Shown here: in pieces, positions 24,346 to 32,625 of the stretch
How the letters are laid out: each line of letters opens with the position of its first letter
How positions within the stretch are numbered: the first letter of the stretch is position 1
DNA from: Kitasatospora cineracea
GTDB taxonomy: Bacteria > Actinomycetota > Actinomycetes > Streptomycetales > Streptomycetaceae
Assembly (NCBI RefSeq): GCF_003751605.1
Contig: NZ_RJVJ01000001.1
Location: 4,464,001-4,528,000 of the forward strand
Direction: 5' to 3'
Length of the DNA stretch: 64,000 nucleotides
Position numbers and translations under genes: made by a program
Notes under the pieces: model-generated
Databases searched by the model: none
Told to the model about the DNA's origin: nothing
The model's input: the letters and a program-made list of their open reading frames with translations, nothing else

Positions 24346-25248
24346 ATGAGCAACTGGGAGTTTGTGAAGGACAGAACGGCCACGCAGGGCGCGGTGTGGA
24401 GGTCCACCGACGGCCTGTTCTACAAGCGGACCGGCGGCGAGGACCTGCGGGCCGAGGCCGAGTTCCAGCGGCTGGCCGGCGGCCTCGGCTACCCGGTGCC
24501 GGAGATCGTCGGCAGCGGCTCGGAGGACGGTCGCTTCTTCGTCGTCGAGCGCGCCGTCGGCGGCACCTCGCTGCACGAGGAGGCGCTGGCCGATGCCGTG
24601 AGGGACGGTCGGGTCAGCCACCGGGTCATCGGTACGGCGGCGGCCGTGGCGTCGAAGCTCCTACGGGCCCAGGCCAGGCACCCCCTGCCGGCCGCGCCCT
24701 GGTTCGAGAAGGCGGCGTTCGCGTCCGAGGTCTTCGCGGAGAACCCGGACCTCGACACCCCGCGGGTCCACGACGCCGTCCGACACGCCCTCGACCGGCT
24801 GGCCCGGCTCCCGCTGGTGCGCGGGCACCTGGACTACGGACTGCCCAACGTGCTCCAGGCCGGAGTCGTCGACTGGCAGCACCACGGACCGGTCCCGCTC
24901 GGTTACGACGTCTACCCCGCGCTCGACATCGTCGCTTTCAAGGGCGGTGGCAAGGGCTACACGATCGCCCCGGAACAGCGCGCCGCCTACACCGCAGCGC
25001 TCGACGAGACCACCGCACCCCTGATCGGGCAGCGGGTCAGCGAGCACCTGGGCGACTTCCTGCTCGTCAAGTGCTTCTTCTTCCTCGCCCTCATGCGGCC
25101 CACCGACCCCGCGCGGCACGACAAGCACGTCAAGTGGCAGTACCGCCGCACCCTCTTCACGACGGGACTCGATCAGTATGAGTCGGGCACCACGATCGAC
25201 ACCGGCACCTTCCCCACTCTGGAACGGTTCACCGCTGAACACCGGTAG
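24346..25248 (+). CDS. Aminoglycoside phosphotransferase/choline-kinase-like protein
   Basis: 300 aa from the ATG at 24346 (GTG at 24340 also fits the GAGGAAAGG site). The APH/kinase fold is visible: FYKRTGGEDLRAEAEFQRLAG supplies the ATP-binding Lys and Glu, and FFVVERAVGG the hinge. VRGHLDYGLPNVL near residues 165-177 is the HxDxxxxN catalytic loop, and VVDWQHHGPVPLGYDVYPALD the metal-binding Asp. The family phosphorylates small alcohols, sugars or antibiotics. It lies between a HAD phosphatase and a nucleotidyltransferase, so a metabolite kinase is more likely than drug resistance. Confidence 0.8.
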   Translation: MSNWEFVKDRTATQGAVWRSTDGLFYKRTGGEDLRAEAEFQRLAGGLGYPVPEIVGSGSEDGRFFVVERAVGGTSLHEEALADAVRDGRVSHRVIGTAAAVASKLLRAQARHPLPAAPWFEKAAFASEVFAENPDLDTPRVHDAVRHALDRLARLPLVRGHLDYGLPNVLQAGVVDWQHHGPVPLGYDVYPALDIVAFKGGGKGYTIAPEQRAAYTAALDETTAPLIGQRVSEHLGDFLLVKCFFFLALMRPTDPARHDKHVKWQYRRTLFTTGLDQYESGTTIDTGTFPTLERFTAEHR

Positions 25249-26476
25249 GCCGGTTCCCGCCGTCCGCGACCGCGACTACCTGATGGACCACCACGGAGTC
25301 GTCTTCAAGGTCATCGGCGACAGCCACCCCGGCAGCCACTACCTCGGCTACGTCAAGTACCACCCCGACGAGAAGGGCGACCGCAGGCTGTTCGGCCGGA
25401 CCTACCGGCAGAACAGTGTCGTGTCGAAGTCCTTCGGCATCCTGGCCGGCAGGCCGGAGTGCTACGTCTACTCCGACGCCCTCGGATGCGTGATCACCGG
25501 CATCCCGCGCGAGGACGTGGCCGTCCACTACCCATGCCGCCAGGCTCTCGCCGCCATCCACGAGGAACCCGGCGCGGTCGCCGACAACCCGATCGGCAAG
25601 GACCTCCTGGCGATCACCGAGTGGATCACCGCGAACGACGCCCAGGGCCTGATCGGCGTCACCGGCTCCTTCCTCGTCGGCTGCTTCAACGAACGCTCCG
25701 ACATCGACCTCGTCTGCTACGGCCCCGAGGGCTACCGGGCCGCGCGGGAGCTCTTCCGGCAGACCGACCTGATCCGGCCGTACGAAGGGGACGACCTGAC
25801 CCGGCTGTACGTCCGCCGGGCCAAGTACCTGGCGGGCTGCTCCTTCGACGCGCTGATCGAGCAGGAGCGCCGCAAGCTCCAGGGCCTGACCGCGGGCACC
25901 GGCGCGCACGTCAACTGCGAACCCGTCCGCTCCGACCGCGACCGGACCTTCGCCGGGATCTCCGCCAAGGAGATCGGGGAGATCTCGCTCCTCGCCGAGA
26001 TCACCGACCACGCGGAGGGGCTCACGACCCCGGCCGTGTACGGGATCGAGGTCAGGACCGTCCTCGGCTCGACCATCGACGAGGCCCACGCGTTCGCCCG
26101 CCGGATCACCCACCTGCGCTCGTACCTGGGGGCGTACACCGGGGCGTTCCGGTCCGGCGACACCGTGCACCTGGCCGGCAAGCTCGTCCACACCCAGGGC
26201 GGCGGGCACAGCGGCTTCGGCGTCGAACTCACCCCCTGGAGCGCCAGCGGCTCCTACCTCGCCAGCCTCACCGGTTGGGCCCCGCCCACCCGGACGGGAA
26301 CCGGCACCCCGCCCCGGCAGGAGGATCCGTGCGGCACCTCTTCCTCAACGGGCCCGTCCAGAACGGGTTCTTCACCTTCGCCACCCACCCCGGCAAGGCC
26401 GTCGGCATCCGCCTCGCCGCCGCCCTCAACGCCGTCCTCGACCTGCCGCCCGCGCCCCACCTGTGGAACACCGTGA
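25178..26476 (+). CDS. Nucleotidyltransferase-domain protein (COG1665-like), aberrant C-terminus
   Basis: 432 aa as an open frame from ATG 25178, overlapping the kinase gene by 71 nt. The recognisable protein begins at about residue 30 (RDRDYLMDHHGVVFKVIGD), and the next ATG (25283) would cut into it, so the true start is unsettled. The nucleotidyltransferase core is GVTGSFLVGCFNERSDIDLV (GS then DxD) near residues 165-184, with ISLLAEITDHAEGLTTPAVY and HTQGGGHSGFGVEL after it. It resembles the mostly archaeal predicted nucleotidyltransferases of COG1665. From about residue 370 the sequence becomes Pro/Ser/Thr-rich and lies over the next gene in another frame (148-nt overlap), so the natural stop seems lost. 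Confidence 0.7.
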   Translation: MSRAPRSTPAPSPLWNGSPLNTGRPVPAVRDRDYLMDHHGVVFKVIGDSHPGSHYLGYVKYHPDEKGDRRLFGRTYRQNSVVSKSFGILAGRPECYVYSDALGCVITGIPREDVAVHYPCRQALAAIHEEPGAVADNPIGKDLLAITEWITANDAQGLIGVTGSFLVGCFNERSDIDLVCYGPEGYRAARELFRQTDLIRPYEGDDLTRLYVRRAKYLAGCSFDALIEQERRKLQGLTAGTGAHVNCEPVRSDRDRTFAGISAKEIGEISLLAEITDHAEGLTTPAVYGIEVRTVLGSTIDEAHAFARRITHLRSYLGAYTGAFRSGDTVHLAGKLVHTQGGGHSGFGVELTPWSASGSYLASLTGWAPPTRTGTGTPPRQEDPCGTSSSTGPSRTGSSPSPPTPARPSASASPPPSTPSSTCRPRPTCGTP

Positions 26477-27468
26477 CCCTGGCCGGAGACCTCCGCCACC
26501 GCGGGGCCAGCGGTCCGAAGGTCTCCCGCCGACGCTTCGAGGCCGACCTGGTGGCCGGGAAGTACCCGCCCGGTCGCCCTCCGCCCGGAGGCGTCCTGAC
26601 CGACACCGACGCCGAAGTGGCCCGCCTCGCACTGGAGATGGTCGAGGCCGGGCTCCGGGCCGGCTCCCTCGCCATCAGCCGCGAGACCGTTCCCGCCTGC
26701 CGGGCCTGCGGCCACCTGACCGGCACCGGTGACCACCCCTGCCGGGCCTGCGGCAGTACCGGCACCAGGGCCCGCACCGGGCTCCACCTGGTCGCCGAAC
26801 CCGCGTACGGGCGGCCCGCCCTCGACCGCCCGGACATCCACGCCGACCGCCACCGGCAGCCCGATCACCTTCGGCGGACCGTCGGCGACGCCGATCGGCG
26901 CCTGCTCCTCTCCCGGACCCGGGACCACGGCATCGACCTCGGGCCGCTCGGCCTGGACGGCCTCGTCCTCGACCCGCGCGCCGGCCTCCACGCCACCGTC
27001 CTCGCCGCGGCCCGACGGTACCGGACGGACACCGCGGTCATGACCGTCACCGAGAACGCCGCCCGCCACATCGCCGCCCACGGCCGGCCCTTCCGGGAAC
27101 ACGAGGGCACCCGGCTCCGGTACGCGCTGCACGGCCGCCTCCCGTACGGGCCCTCGGCCGGGCTGAAACCGCTGTACGAGGCGTACCGGGCCACCCCCGG
27201 CGCCAAGGACGGGTTCCACGAGTGGTTCCTGCCGCTCTTCTCCCTCCGGGTCAAGTCCGCGACCCGGCCCGAGCAACTGCCCGCGCTCTTCAAGTACTAC
27301 ATGCGGGCGCGCCTGGCCCGGCCCGCCGCCGTGGACGCGGCCGTCCTGGAGTCCGTCCGGCGCTCCGTCCGGGCCGGACGCACGGGGTGGATCACGGACC
27401 GGCGGACGCTGGCGACGGTGATGGCAGCCCGCGCGACGGGGCGGTGCCGCGGGGCGGAAGCGGGGTAG
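26329..27468 (+). CDS. Unrecognised zinc-motif protein, possibly a degenerate methionyl-tRNA-synthetase-like enzyme
   Basis: 379 aa from a GTG at 26329 with GCAGGAGGA 4-9 nt upstream, which decides the start. The N-terminus LFLNGPVQNGFFTFATHPGKA recalls the ATP-site NGP...GH stretch of class I synthetases such as MetRS (residues 4-23 compared). At 124-141 a CRACG ... CRACG pair gives a CxxC-x10-CxxC zinc knuckle at about the place of the MetRS knuckle. RRLLLSRTRDHGIDLG and a C-terminal helical part follow; no KMSKS loop is seen. The resemblance is weak and mine alone. It follows a nucleotidyltransferase and a kinase-like gene, so the three may build or transfer an activated small molecule. 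Confidence 0.45.
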   Translation: MRHLFLNGPVQNGFFTFATHPGKAVGIRLAAALNAVLDLPPAPHLWNTVTLAGDLRHRGASGPKVSRRRFEADLVAGKYPPGRPPPGGVLTDTDAEVARLALEMVEAGLRAGSLAISRETVPACRACGHLTGTGDHPCRACGSTGTRARTGLHLVAEPAYGRPALDRPDIHADRHRQPDHLRRTVGDADRRLLLSRTRDHGIDLGPLGLDGLVLDPRAGLHATVLAAARRYRTDTAVMTVTENAARHIAAHGRPFREHEGTRLRYALHGRLPYGPSAGLKPLYEAYRATPGAKDGFHEWFLPLFSLRVKSATRPEQLPALFKYYMRARLARPAAVDAAVLESVRRSVRAGRTGWITDRRTLATVMAARATGRCRGAEAG

Positions 27469-27509
27469 GGAACCCCCGACGGCCGTGGTCGCGGGAGGGG
27501 TGGGCGCTG

Positions 27510-28706
27510 GTGGCGGGGATCGACGTCGAGCGGGTGCGGCGGGAGACGGCCGGGGTCGGACGGGTGGTGCACCTCGACAACGCGGGGGCGGCGCTGCAGC
27601 CCCGGGCGGTGGTGGACGCGGTGGTGGAGCACCTGCGGCTGGAGGAGGAGGTCGGGGGGTACGAGGCGGCGCGGCGGCGGGCCGGGCGGATCGAGCGGAC
27701 GTACGACGCGCTGGCCGGGCTGATCGGGGCCGGACGGGACGACATCGCGCTGGTGGAGAACGCCACCAGGGCCTGGGACATGGCGTTCTACGCGCTGCCC
27801 TGGGCACCGGGCGACCGGATCCTGACGGCCCGGGCCGAGTACGCGAGCAACGCCATCGCCTTCCTGCAGACGGCCCGCCGCCACGGGGTGAGCGTGGAGA
27901 CCGTCCCCGACGACGCCGACGGGCAGCTCGACGTCGACGCGCTGCGCGCGATGGTCGACGAACGGGTCAGACTGATCGCGGTCACCCACGTGCCCACCCA
28001 GGGCGGCCTGGTCAACCCGGCCGCCGAGATCGGGAGGGCGGCCCGCGAGGCCGGCGCCGTCTACCTGCTGGACGCCTGCCAGTCCGTCGGCCAACTGCCC
28101 CTGGACGTCGGCCGGATCGGCTGCGACCTGCTCACCGCGCCCGGCCGCAAGTTCCTGCGCGGCCCGCGCGGCACCGGCTTCCTGTACTGCTCGCCGCGGA
28201 TCCGCGCCCGGCTGGAACCCCCGTTCCTCGACCTGCACGCGGCGACCTGGACCTCGGCGGACAGCTACCGGGTCCGCGCCGACGCCCGCCGGTTCGAGAG
28301 CTGGGAGGCCAACCACGCCGCCCGGATCGGCCTCGGCGTCGCCGCCGAGTACGCCCTCGCCCTCGGCCCGGACGCGATCGCCGAGCGCGCCACCCGCCTG
28401 GGCGCCGCCCTGCGCGAGCGCCTGCGGGCCCGCCCCGGGGTGCGGGTGCACGACCGGGGCGCGCGCCGGTGCGCCCTCGTCACCTTCACCGTCGAGGGCC
28501 GCGACAGCCAGGACGTCGCCGGTGCCCTCCGCGCCGCGGGGGTCAACGTCTCGGTCTCCCTCGCCGAGTACGCCCGCTGGGACTTCGACTCCCGCTCGCT
28601 CGCCTCGGTCGTCCGCGCCTCGCCGCCCTACTACAACACCGAGGCCGAACTCGACCGCCTGGTCGAGGCACTGCCCGCCCCGGTGGTGGGGCCGACGGGG
28701 GCGTAG
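27510..28706 (+). CDS. Class V aminotransferase-fold PLP enzyme (cysteine desulfurase/epimerase-like)
   Basis: 398 aa from a GTG at 27510 with GGAGGGG 10 nt upstream. Class V landmarks: VHLDNAGAALQPRAVVDAV at the N-terminus, ENATRAWDMAF, THVPTQGGLVNP, LLDACQSVGQLPLDV (the PLP-ring Asp and Gln), and TAPGRKFLRGPRGTGFLY with the Schiff-base Lys near residue 214. The C-terminal domain has RCALVTFTVEGRDSQDV and NVSVSLAEYARWDFDSR. Members include SufS-type desulfurases, isopenicillin-N-epimerase-like proteins and EgtE; which one cannot be said. It may be co-transcribed with the preceding gene (42-nt gap). Confidence 0.88.
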   Translation: MAGIDVERVRRETAGVGRVVHLDNAGAALQPRAVVDAVVEHLRLEEEVGGYEAARRRAGRIERTYDALAGLIGAGRDDIALVENATRAWDMAFYALPWAPGDRILTARAEYASNAIAFLQTARRHGVSVETVPDDADGQLDVDALRAMVDERVRLIAVTHVPTQGGLVNPAAEIGRAAREAGAVYLLDACQSVGQLPLDVGRIGCDLLTAPGRKFLRGPRGTGFLYCSPRIRARLEPPFLDLHAATWTSADSYRVRADARRFESWEANHAARIGLGVAAEYALALGPDAIAERATRLGAALRERLRARPGVRVHDRGARRCALVTFTVEGRDSQDVAGALRAAGVNVSVSLAEYARWDFDSRSLASVVRASPPYYNTEAELDRLVEALPAPVVGPTGA

Positions 28707-28712
28707 CGGGGG

Positions 28713-29375
28713 TCAGATTCCGGTGCCGGTGCCGGTGCCGGTGTCGGTGTCGGATCCGGGTTCCGGCGGTGCGGGGCGGCCGGCGAGGCCGTGCAGGAGG
28801 AGGTCGGTGAGGGTGTCGACCACCTCGGCGTCGCCGTGGGCCGGGCGGTCGGTGGTGAGCAGGGCGTAGGAGAGCATGCCGAGCATCGCGCCCATCGCCG
28901 GGGCGAGCAGGGCGGGGTCGCCGGGGAGGGGGCGGCCCTGCTCGCGGAGGTAGTCGAGGTGGTCGCGCAGGACGTCGGTGTCCGCGGTGAGGCGCTGCCA
29001 GGCCCGGCCGGAGCGGGGGCCCTCGGCGACGATCGATTCGAACAGGGCGATGGTGACCGGGAGGTGGTCGCGCATCGCCTGCCAGGACGCGCCGAGGTGC
29101 GCGTGCAGCTGGGACCGGTCGCCGAGGTCGTGGTCGCGCGGGTGGACCTGCGCGACCACCTGCTCGCGGGCCTGGGCGCGGGCGTCGTCGAGCAGGGCCC
29201 GCAGCAGTTCGTCCTTGTCGGCGAAGTGCGCGTAGAACGAGCCGGTGGCCCGGCCGGCCGCCGCGGTGATGTCGGTGATCTTCGTGTTGAGGTAGCCGCG
29301 TTCGACGAACTGCCGCCGGGCGGCCTCCAGCAGTGCCGCCCTGGTCTCCGCCGCCTGCGCCTTGCGCACGCTCAT
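28713..29375 (-). CDS. TetR family transcriptional regulator
   Basis: 220 aa from the ATG at 29375. N-terminal HTH: RQFVERGYLNTKITDITAAA and GRATGSFYAHFADKDELLRAL, the TetR pattern (residues about 20-65). The C-terminal helical domain includes GAMLGMLSYALLTTDRP. The tail ends in a TDTGTGTGTGI run encoded by tandem GGTGCC/GGTGTC hexamers (28720-28755), probably slippage-prone and dispensable. It is divergent from an FAD monooxygenase and has a clear palindrome in the spacer. Confidence 0.92.
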   Translation of the reverse strand: MSVRKAQAAETRAALLEAARRQFVERGYLNTKITDITAAAGRATGSFYAHFADKDELLRALLDDARAQAREQVVAQVHPRDHDLGDRSQLHAHLGASWQAMRDHLPVTIALFESIVAEGPRSGRAWQRLTADTDVLRDHLDYLREQGRPLPGDPALLAPAMGAMLGMLSYALLTTDRPAHGDAEVVDTLTDLLLHGLAGRPAPPEPGSDTDTGTGTGTGI

Positions 29376-29472
29376 CGCGTCCGGCCTCCCTCGCCTCGTC
29401 CTGGCCCGTGCCCCGACCCGTTCCGGCCGGGCCTTGACCCGCCGCTCGTGCGGACATCATACTGACGGCCGG

Positions 29473-29496
29473 TTCAGTGAATATCGATTCATTGAA
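29473..29496. promoter_or_regulatory. 24-bp palindromic TetR operator
   Basis: TTCAGTGAAT-ATCG-ATTCATTGAA has 10-bp arms with one mismatch, in the AT-rich spacer between TetR and monooxygenase starts. A further GATTCAGTGA half-site follows at 29501-29510, just before the ATG. Confidence 0.8.
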
Positions 29497-29521
29497 CGAG
29501 GATTCAGTGAGGGGTGGGCCA

Positions 29522-30739
29522 ATGAAGGCGGTAGTGATCGGCGGGGGAGTGGCCGGTGCGGCGAGCGCGATCGCGCTGCGCCGGATCGGCGCCGAGGTGA
29601 CGGTGTACGAGGCGTACCCGGACCCGGCGGGACCGGTCGGAGCGTTCCTGAGCCTGGCCGTCAACGGCCTGCGGGCGCTGGAGTCGCTGGGCTGCCTGGA
29701 GGCGGTGCGGGCGGCGGGCTTCGAGGTCGACCGGCAGCGGATGTGGTCGGGGCGCGGCAGGCTGCTGGGCGACGTCCCGCGCGGCCGGAGGGCGGACGAC
29801 CCGCTGCGCAGCGTGACGCTGATGCGGGCCGACCTGGTGGCGGCGCTGCGGGCCGAGGCGGTCCGGCTCGGGGCGCGGATCGTGGTCGGCGAGCGGCTGC
29901 CCGGGCCCGGTGAAGGGCTGCGCGGCCCCGGCGAGGGGCTGCACGGGCCCGGTGCGGGGGAGGGGCCGGGCGGCGGGGCGGAGGCCGGAGCGGTGGTCGG
30001 AGCGGTGGCCGGGGCCGACCTGGTGGTCGGCGCGGACGGGCTGCGCTCGACCGTCCGGCGGATGCTCGACCCGGACGCGCCGTCGCCCGCGTACGCGGGG
30101 CTGTACGGCGTCGCGGGCATCGCACGCGGCGTGCCGGAGGCGGGCCCGGGGCGGACGTTCAACATGACCTTCGGGCGGCGCGGCGCGTTCGCGCACCTGC
30201 CCGCGCCGGACGGCACCGTGTGGTGGTCGGCGCAGATCGCCGACCCCGTCGCACCCGCCGAGATCAAGCTCGGCGCGGAGGAGCTGGCCGAGGTGTTCGG
30301 GTCCGAGGCGGTGCCCCGGCGGATCCTCGGCGCGACGGAGCGGATCGACGCGGCGACGCTGTTCCACGTCCTGCCGCCGGTGCCGCGCCGCCAGGACGGG
30401 CGGTGCGTGCTGGTCGGCGACGCCGCGCACCCGGTGGGTGCGGGGCAGGGCGCCTCGATGGCGCTGGAGGACGCGATCGCGCTGGCCCGGGCCCTGCACT
30501 CCGCGCCGGGTGCGCCCGCCGCGTCCGGGCTGCCCGCCGCGCTGGCCGCCTTCGAGCGCGAACGCGCCGGCCGGGCCGGGAAACTGGCCCGTGCGGCGGC
30601 CGCCAACCGGGACGCCAAGACCGCGGGGCCGCTGGCCTCCCTGGTCCGGGAGGCGGTGATGCCGCTGGTGTTCACCCGGATGTACACCCGTTCCACGGAC
30701 TGGCTGTACGACTACCGGCCGGGCGCGCTCCCGCAGTGA
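29522..30739 (+). CDS. FAD-dependent monooxygenase (PHBH/UbiH group)
   Basis: 405 aa from the ATG at 29522. FAD-binding GxGxxG is VVIGGGVAGAASAIALRR (residues 4-21). The second FAD motif is ADLVVGADGLRSTVRRML and the third CVLVGDAAHPVGAGQGASMALEDA, placing it in class A flavin hydroxylases. A Gly/Pro-rich insert (about 130-160) is poorly conserved. Such enzymes hydroxylate aromatic or polyketide substrates, or drugs, and are commonly TetR-controlled as here. The last codons coincide with the first unit of a 41-bp tandem repeat. Confidence 0.9.
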   Translation: MKAVVIGGGVAGAASAIALRRIGAEVTVYEAYPDPAGPVGAFLSLAVNGLRALESLGCLEAVRAAGFEVDRQRMWSGRGRLLGDVPRGRRADDPLRSVTLMRADLVAALRAEAVRLGARIVVGERLPGPGEGLRGPGEGLHGPGAGEGPGGGAEAGAVVGAVAGADLVVGADGLRSTVRRMLDPDAPSPAYAGLYGVAGIARGVPEAGPGRTFNMTFGRRGAFAHLPAPDGTVWWSAQIADPVAPAEIKLGAEELAEVFGSEAVPRRILGATERIDAATLFHVLPPVPRRQDGRCVLVGDAAHPVGAGQGASMALEDAIALARALHSAPGAPAASGLPAALAAFERERAGRAGKLARAAAANRDAKTAGPLASLVREAVMPLVFTRMYTRSTDWLYDYRPGALPQ

Positions 30740-30831
30740 GAAGGTGTTGCGACTACCGGCCGGGCGTTCTCCCGCAGTGAGAAGGTGTGACGACTACCGG
30801 CCGGGCGTTCTCCCGCGGTGAGAAGGCGCGA
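30709..30831 (+). repeat. Three tandem 41-bp repeats at the monooxygenase 3' end
   Basis: Units start at 30709, 30750 and 30791 with CGACTACCGGCCGGGCG and end in TGAGAAGGTG or GCG. The period is exactly 41 bp and the copies differ by only a few bases. Unit 1 contains the last codons and stop of the monooxygenase; units 2 and 3 follow the stop. This is a recent duplication of the gene end. Confidence 0.92.
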
Positions 30832-30837
30832 GGAGGG

Positions 30838-31071
30838 TCAGGCCCGGACGAAGCCGATCTCCACCGAGGCGAGGAACGGTTCGACGCCTACGCAGCGCCG
30901 GCCGACCGCCTCCACCGCGCGGATGACGACGTCGATCTCCTCGCGGATCCGCCGCATCGGCACCGGCCGGTCGAGGTCGAAGCCGGTGACGAACGCCAGG
31001 CCGCCCCGCTGGTGGGCGGTCCTGGCGTCCGCGACGGGTTTCTGCATCCGCCAGGCGTGGATCAGCTCCAC
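30838..31071 (-). CDS. Small hypothetical protein (77 aa)
   Basis: GTG start at 31071 with GGGAGGGAACCC upstream. The sequence begins MELIHAWRMQKPVADARTAH and continues GGLAFVTGFDLDRPVPMRRI and REEIDVVIRAVEAVGRRC in consecutive parts. No domain is recognised; it reads as a compact alpha/beta protein without membrane parts. Good ribosome site and codon pattern argue that it is real. It sits between the repeat block and the xylA terminator on the same strand as xylA. Confidence 0.5.
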   Translation of the reverse strand: MELIHAWRMQKPVADARTAHQRGGLAFVTGFDLDRPVPMRRIREEIDVVIRAVEAVGRRCVGVEPFLASVEIGFVRA

Positions 31072-31168
31072 GGGTTCCCTCCCTCTCGGTCGGTCCCTTC
31101 CCCTGTTCCAGCTGCTCGACGATCCGTCAGCAGAGGTGGTGTGCGAGGGATTCGGGGAGAGAACCGCA

Positions 31169-31202
31169 CCGGCCGACCCCGCGGGGAAGGGGGGTCGGCC
31201 GG
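31169..31202 (-). terminator. Rho-independent-like hairpin downstream of xylA
   Basis: CCGGCCGACCCC (31169-31180) and GGGGTCGGCCGG (31191-31202) are perfect 12-bp arms around a 10-nt loop, 19 bp after the xylA stop. It lacks a U-tract, as usual in streptomycetes. Confidence 0.75.
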
Positions 31203-31220
31203 TGGTCGGGGGCGCTGCGG

Positions 31221-32387
31221 TCAGCGGGCGCCGAGCAGGTGCTCGATGGCGAGCTGGTCGAGGCGCTCGAAGGCCATGCCGCGCTCGGCGGCGGCGGTGA
31301 CGTCGAACTCCTCGAACGCGGAGCGGTCGGCGAGCAGCGCGGACAGGCCGTCGGCGGCGGTCGGCAGGGCGAGCTGGTCGAGGCGGGCGGCGCGCAGCGC
31401 CTCCTGCACCTCGGAGTCGGCGCGGAAGGCCAGCGCGCGCTCCTTGAGCAGCAGGTAGTTGCGCATGTTCCCGGCCGCGGACTCCCACACGCCGGCGAAG
31501 TCCTCGGTGCGCGGCGGCTTGAAGTCGAAGTGCCGCGGGCCCTGGTAGTCGGACGACTCCAGCAGGTCGACCAGCCAGAACGCCTGCCGCAGGTCGCCCG
31601 CGCCGAACCGGAAGTCCTGGTCGTACTTGATGCCGGACTGGCCGTTCAGGTCGATGTGGAACAGCTTGCCCGACCACAGCGCCTGGGCGATGCCGTGCGG
31701 GAAGTTCAGGCCCGCCATCTGCTCGTGGCCGACCTCCGGGTTGAGGCCGACCAGCTCCGGGCGCTCCAGGCGCTCGATGAACGCCAGCGCGTGGCCGATG
31801 GTCGGCAGCAGGATGTCGCCGCGCGGCTCGTTCGGCTTCGGCTCGATGGCGAAGCGCAGGTCGTAGCCCTGCTCCGTGACGTAGTCGCCGAGCAGGTCGA
31901 AGGCCTCCTTCAGCCGGTCCAGCGCGACCCGGACGTCCTTGGAGGCGCCGTGCTCCGCGCCCTCCCGGCCGCCCCACGCGACGTACACGCTCGCGCCCAG
32001 CTCGACCGCCAGGTCGATGTTGCGGATGGTCTTGCGCAGCGCGTAGCGGCGCACGTCGCGGTCGTTGGCGGTGAACGCGCCGTCCTTGAAGACCGGGTGG
32101 GTGAACAGGTTGGTGGTGGCCATCGGCACCCGCAGGCCGGTGGACTCCAGGGCGCCCCGGAAGCGCTTGACGATCGCCTCCCGCTCCGCGTCCGAGGAGC
32201 CGAACGGGATCAGGTCGTCGTCGTGGAAGGTCACGCCGTACGCGCCCAGCTCGGCCAGCTTCTGCACCGACTCGACCGGGTCCAGGGCCGGACGGGTGGC
32301 GTCGCCGAACGGGTCGCGGCCCTGCCAGCCGACCGTCCACAGGCCGAAGGTGAACTTGTCGGCGGGGGTGGGGGTGAGCTGGCTCAT
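31221..32387 (-). CDS. xylA: Xylose isomerase
   Basis: 388 aa, the normal length of the short class I actinobacterial enzyme, starting at ATG 32387. It converts D-xylose to D-xylulose (and glucose to fructose) with two divalent metals. Diagnostic parts: FTFGLWTVGWQGRDPFGDAT, VTFHDDDLIPFG (catalytic His 54-type), VAWGGREG, FAIEPKPNEPRGDILLPT (metal Glu and Lys), GLNPEVGHEQMAGLNF, LFHIDLNGQ, QDFRFGAGD and HFDFKPPRTED. Divergent from xylB, with the promoter region between; followed by a strong hairpin. Confidence 0.98.
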   Translation of the reverse strand: MSQLTPTPADKFTFGLWTVGWQGRDPFGDATRPALDPVESVQKLAELGAYGVTFHDDDLIPFGSSDAEREAIVKRFRGALESTGLRVPMATTNLFTHPVFKDGAFTANDRDVRRYALRKTIRNIDLAVELGASVYVAWGGREGAEHGASKDVRVALDRLKEAFDLLGDYVTEQGYDLRFAIEPKPNEPRGDILLPTIGHALAFIERLERPELVGLNPEVGHEQMAGLNFPHGIAQALWSGKLFHIDLNGQSGIKYDQDFRFGAGDLRQAFWLVDLLESSDYQGPRHFDFKPPRTEDFAGVWESAAGNMRNYLLLKERALAFRADSEVQEALRAARLDQLALPTAADGLSALLADRSAFEEFDVTAAAERGMAFERLDQLAIEHLLGAR

Positions 32388-32625
32388 CGCGTACTCCAAA
32401 CGCTGGTGATCGACCGGGCGGGGCGATCGGGGGATCGACCGGCGGCCCGACACGGATCGGGCCCGGCACTGACGGTAACCCGGATTGGGGGCTATTCGTA
32501 AGGCCGGAAGACAAATTAGTATGGCCGAGCCCGCGAGGGGAAGCCCCCACGCGCAACCCCGAAGAAAACCCCTGGCCGGACGACCACGGACCCCTGGCCG
32601 GACGACCGCAGACAGGAGCACGCCC

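Noticed and set aside
24346..25248. Antibiotic-resistance phosphotransferase
   Set aside because: The APH fold is present, but the neighbours are metabolic and no close resistance-enzyme features are visible.
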